Translations under genes and position numbers: made by a program
From: SLSG01 sp041690235
Lineage (GTDB): Bacteria; Bacteroidota; Bacteroidia; Bacteroidales; UBA7960
Reading direction: 5' to 3'
Length of the DNA stretch: 7,065 bases
Assembly (NCBI GenBank): GCA_041690235.1
Contig: JAWLHS010000133.1
Span: 1-7,065, forward strand
Notes under the pieces: model-generated
Seen by the model: the letters and a program-made list of their open reading frames with translations, nothing else
Databases searched by the model: none
Told to the model about the DNA's origin: nothing
Shown here: one piece after another, positions 6,532 to 7,065 of the stretch
Position numbering within the stretch: position 1 is the first letter of the stretch
Layout: each line of letters opens with the position of its first letter

Positions 6532-7065
6532 ATGTTTGATCGCTACGACGTCATCGTGGTCGGTGGAGGACATGCCGGCTGTGAGGCCGCCGCAGCCGCC
6601 GCCAGGCTTGGCTCAAGGGTGCTTCTGGTTACCATGAACCTGGCATCCATTGCGCAGATGTCGTGCAATCCGGCCATGGGGGGAATTGCCAAGGGACAGA
6701 TTGTCAGGGAGATAGATGCGCTGGGCGGTTTTTCCGGGATCGTAACCGACCATACCATGGTACAGTTCCGGATGCTGAACCGGAGCAAGGGTCCCGCCAT
6801 GTGGAGCCCCCGCGCCCAAAGCGACAGGGCCTTGTTTTCACTGAAATGGCGGGAAATTCTCGAGGGGATTCCCAACCTGCATTTCTGGCAGGATACCGTG
6901 CGTGAAGTGATGGTCGAAGGCGGTCGCGTTACCGGCGTTCGGACCGGCTATGGCATTGAAATTCCGGGGAAGGCCGTGATCATTACCAGCGGTACCTTTT
7001 TGAACGGGCAAATCCATATCGGATCCAAATCCTTCTCCGGCGGAAGACTGGGAGAGGCCAGTTCT
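6532..7065 (+). CDS. mnmG: tRNA uridine-5-carboxymethylaminomethyl modification enzyme MnmG (N-terminal 178 residues)
   Basis: MnmG (GidA) is an FAD-dependent enzyme that works with the GTPase MnmE to install the aminomethyl-type group on C5 of the wobble uridine (U34) in certain tRNAs. The first 178 codons are present out of about 620, and the frame is open to the right edge. The N-terminal Rossmann motif is VVGGGHAGCEAA (9-20). It is followed by the family signature SCNPAMGGIAKG (44-55) with the conserved C45, then VREIDALGG (58-66) and MLNRSKGPAMWSPRAQ (81-96). SGTFLNGQIHIG lies near the end of the visible part. The ATG at 6532 is the normal family start and lies 17 bases after the ybeY stop. 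The spacer is A/T-rich with no Shine-Dalgarno motif or terminator, so co-transcription with ybeY is likely. Confidence 0.98.
   Translation, partial: MFDRYDVIVVGGGHAGCEAAAAAARLGSRVLLVTMNLASIAQMSCNPAMGGIAKGQIVREIDALGGFSGIVTDHTMVQFRMLNRSKGPAMWSPRAQSDRALFSLKWREILEGIPNLHFWQDTVREVMVEGGRVTGVRTGYGIEIPGKAVIITSGTFLNGQIHIGSKSFSGGRLGEASS

Overview
The window looks like ordinary chromosomal sequence from a member of the Bacteroidota, probably Bacteroidales or Marinilabiliales-like. The evidence is a very large DUF4175-type membrane protein, the order DUF4175 / small GHKL-fold protein / ybeY / mnmG (which I recall from this phylum), start codons preceded by A/T-rich sequence rather than Shine-Dalgarno motifs, and the character of the protein sequences. 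This placement is from memory and inference. I see no mobile element, tRNA, rRNA, CRISPR array or phage gene.

Layout. Positions 1-2015 (minus strand) encode most of ribonuclease R, running off the left edge inside its S1 domain. Positions 2016-2253 are a 238-base divergent intergenic region with A/T-rich promoter-like sequence and several short repeats. From 2254 to the right edge, four plus-strand genes form a tight probable operon. They are a 1110-residue membrane protein of the DUF4175 type (2254-5586), a 164-residue protein that looks like a GHKL/HATPase fold stripped of its ATP-binding residues (5588-6082), the endoribonuclease YbeY (6083-6514), and the first 178 codons of the tRNA-modifying flavoprotein MnmG (6532-7065). 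Gaps between them are 1, 0 and 17 bases, and no terminator is visible.

How the genes fit together. RNase R, YbeY and MnmG all act on structured RNA and translation quality: RNase R degrades structured RNA, YbeY matures 16S rRNA and cooperates with RNase R in ribosome quality control in E. coli, and MnmG modifies the tRNA wobble uridine. The two remaining genes have no established role. They sit in the same transcription unit, directly upstream of ybeY. The most interesting points are the degenerate GHKL protein, its junction with ybeY (a single TGA followed at once by an in-frame TTG start), and the huge, mostly extracytoplasmic coiled-coil protein that leads the operon.
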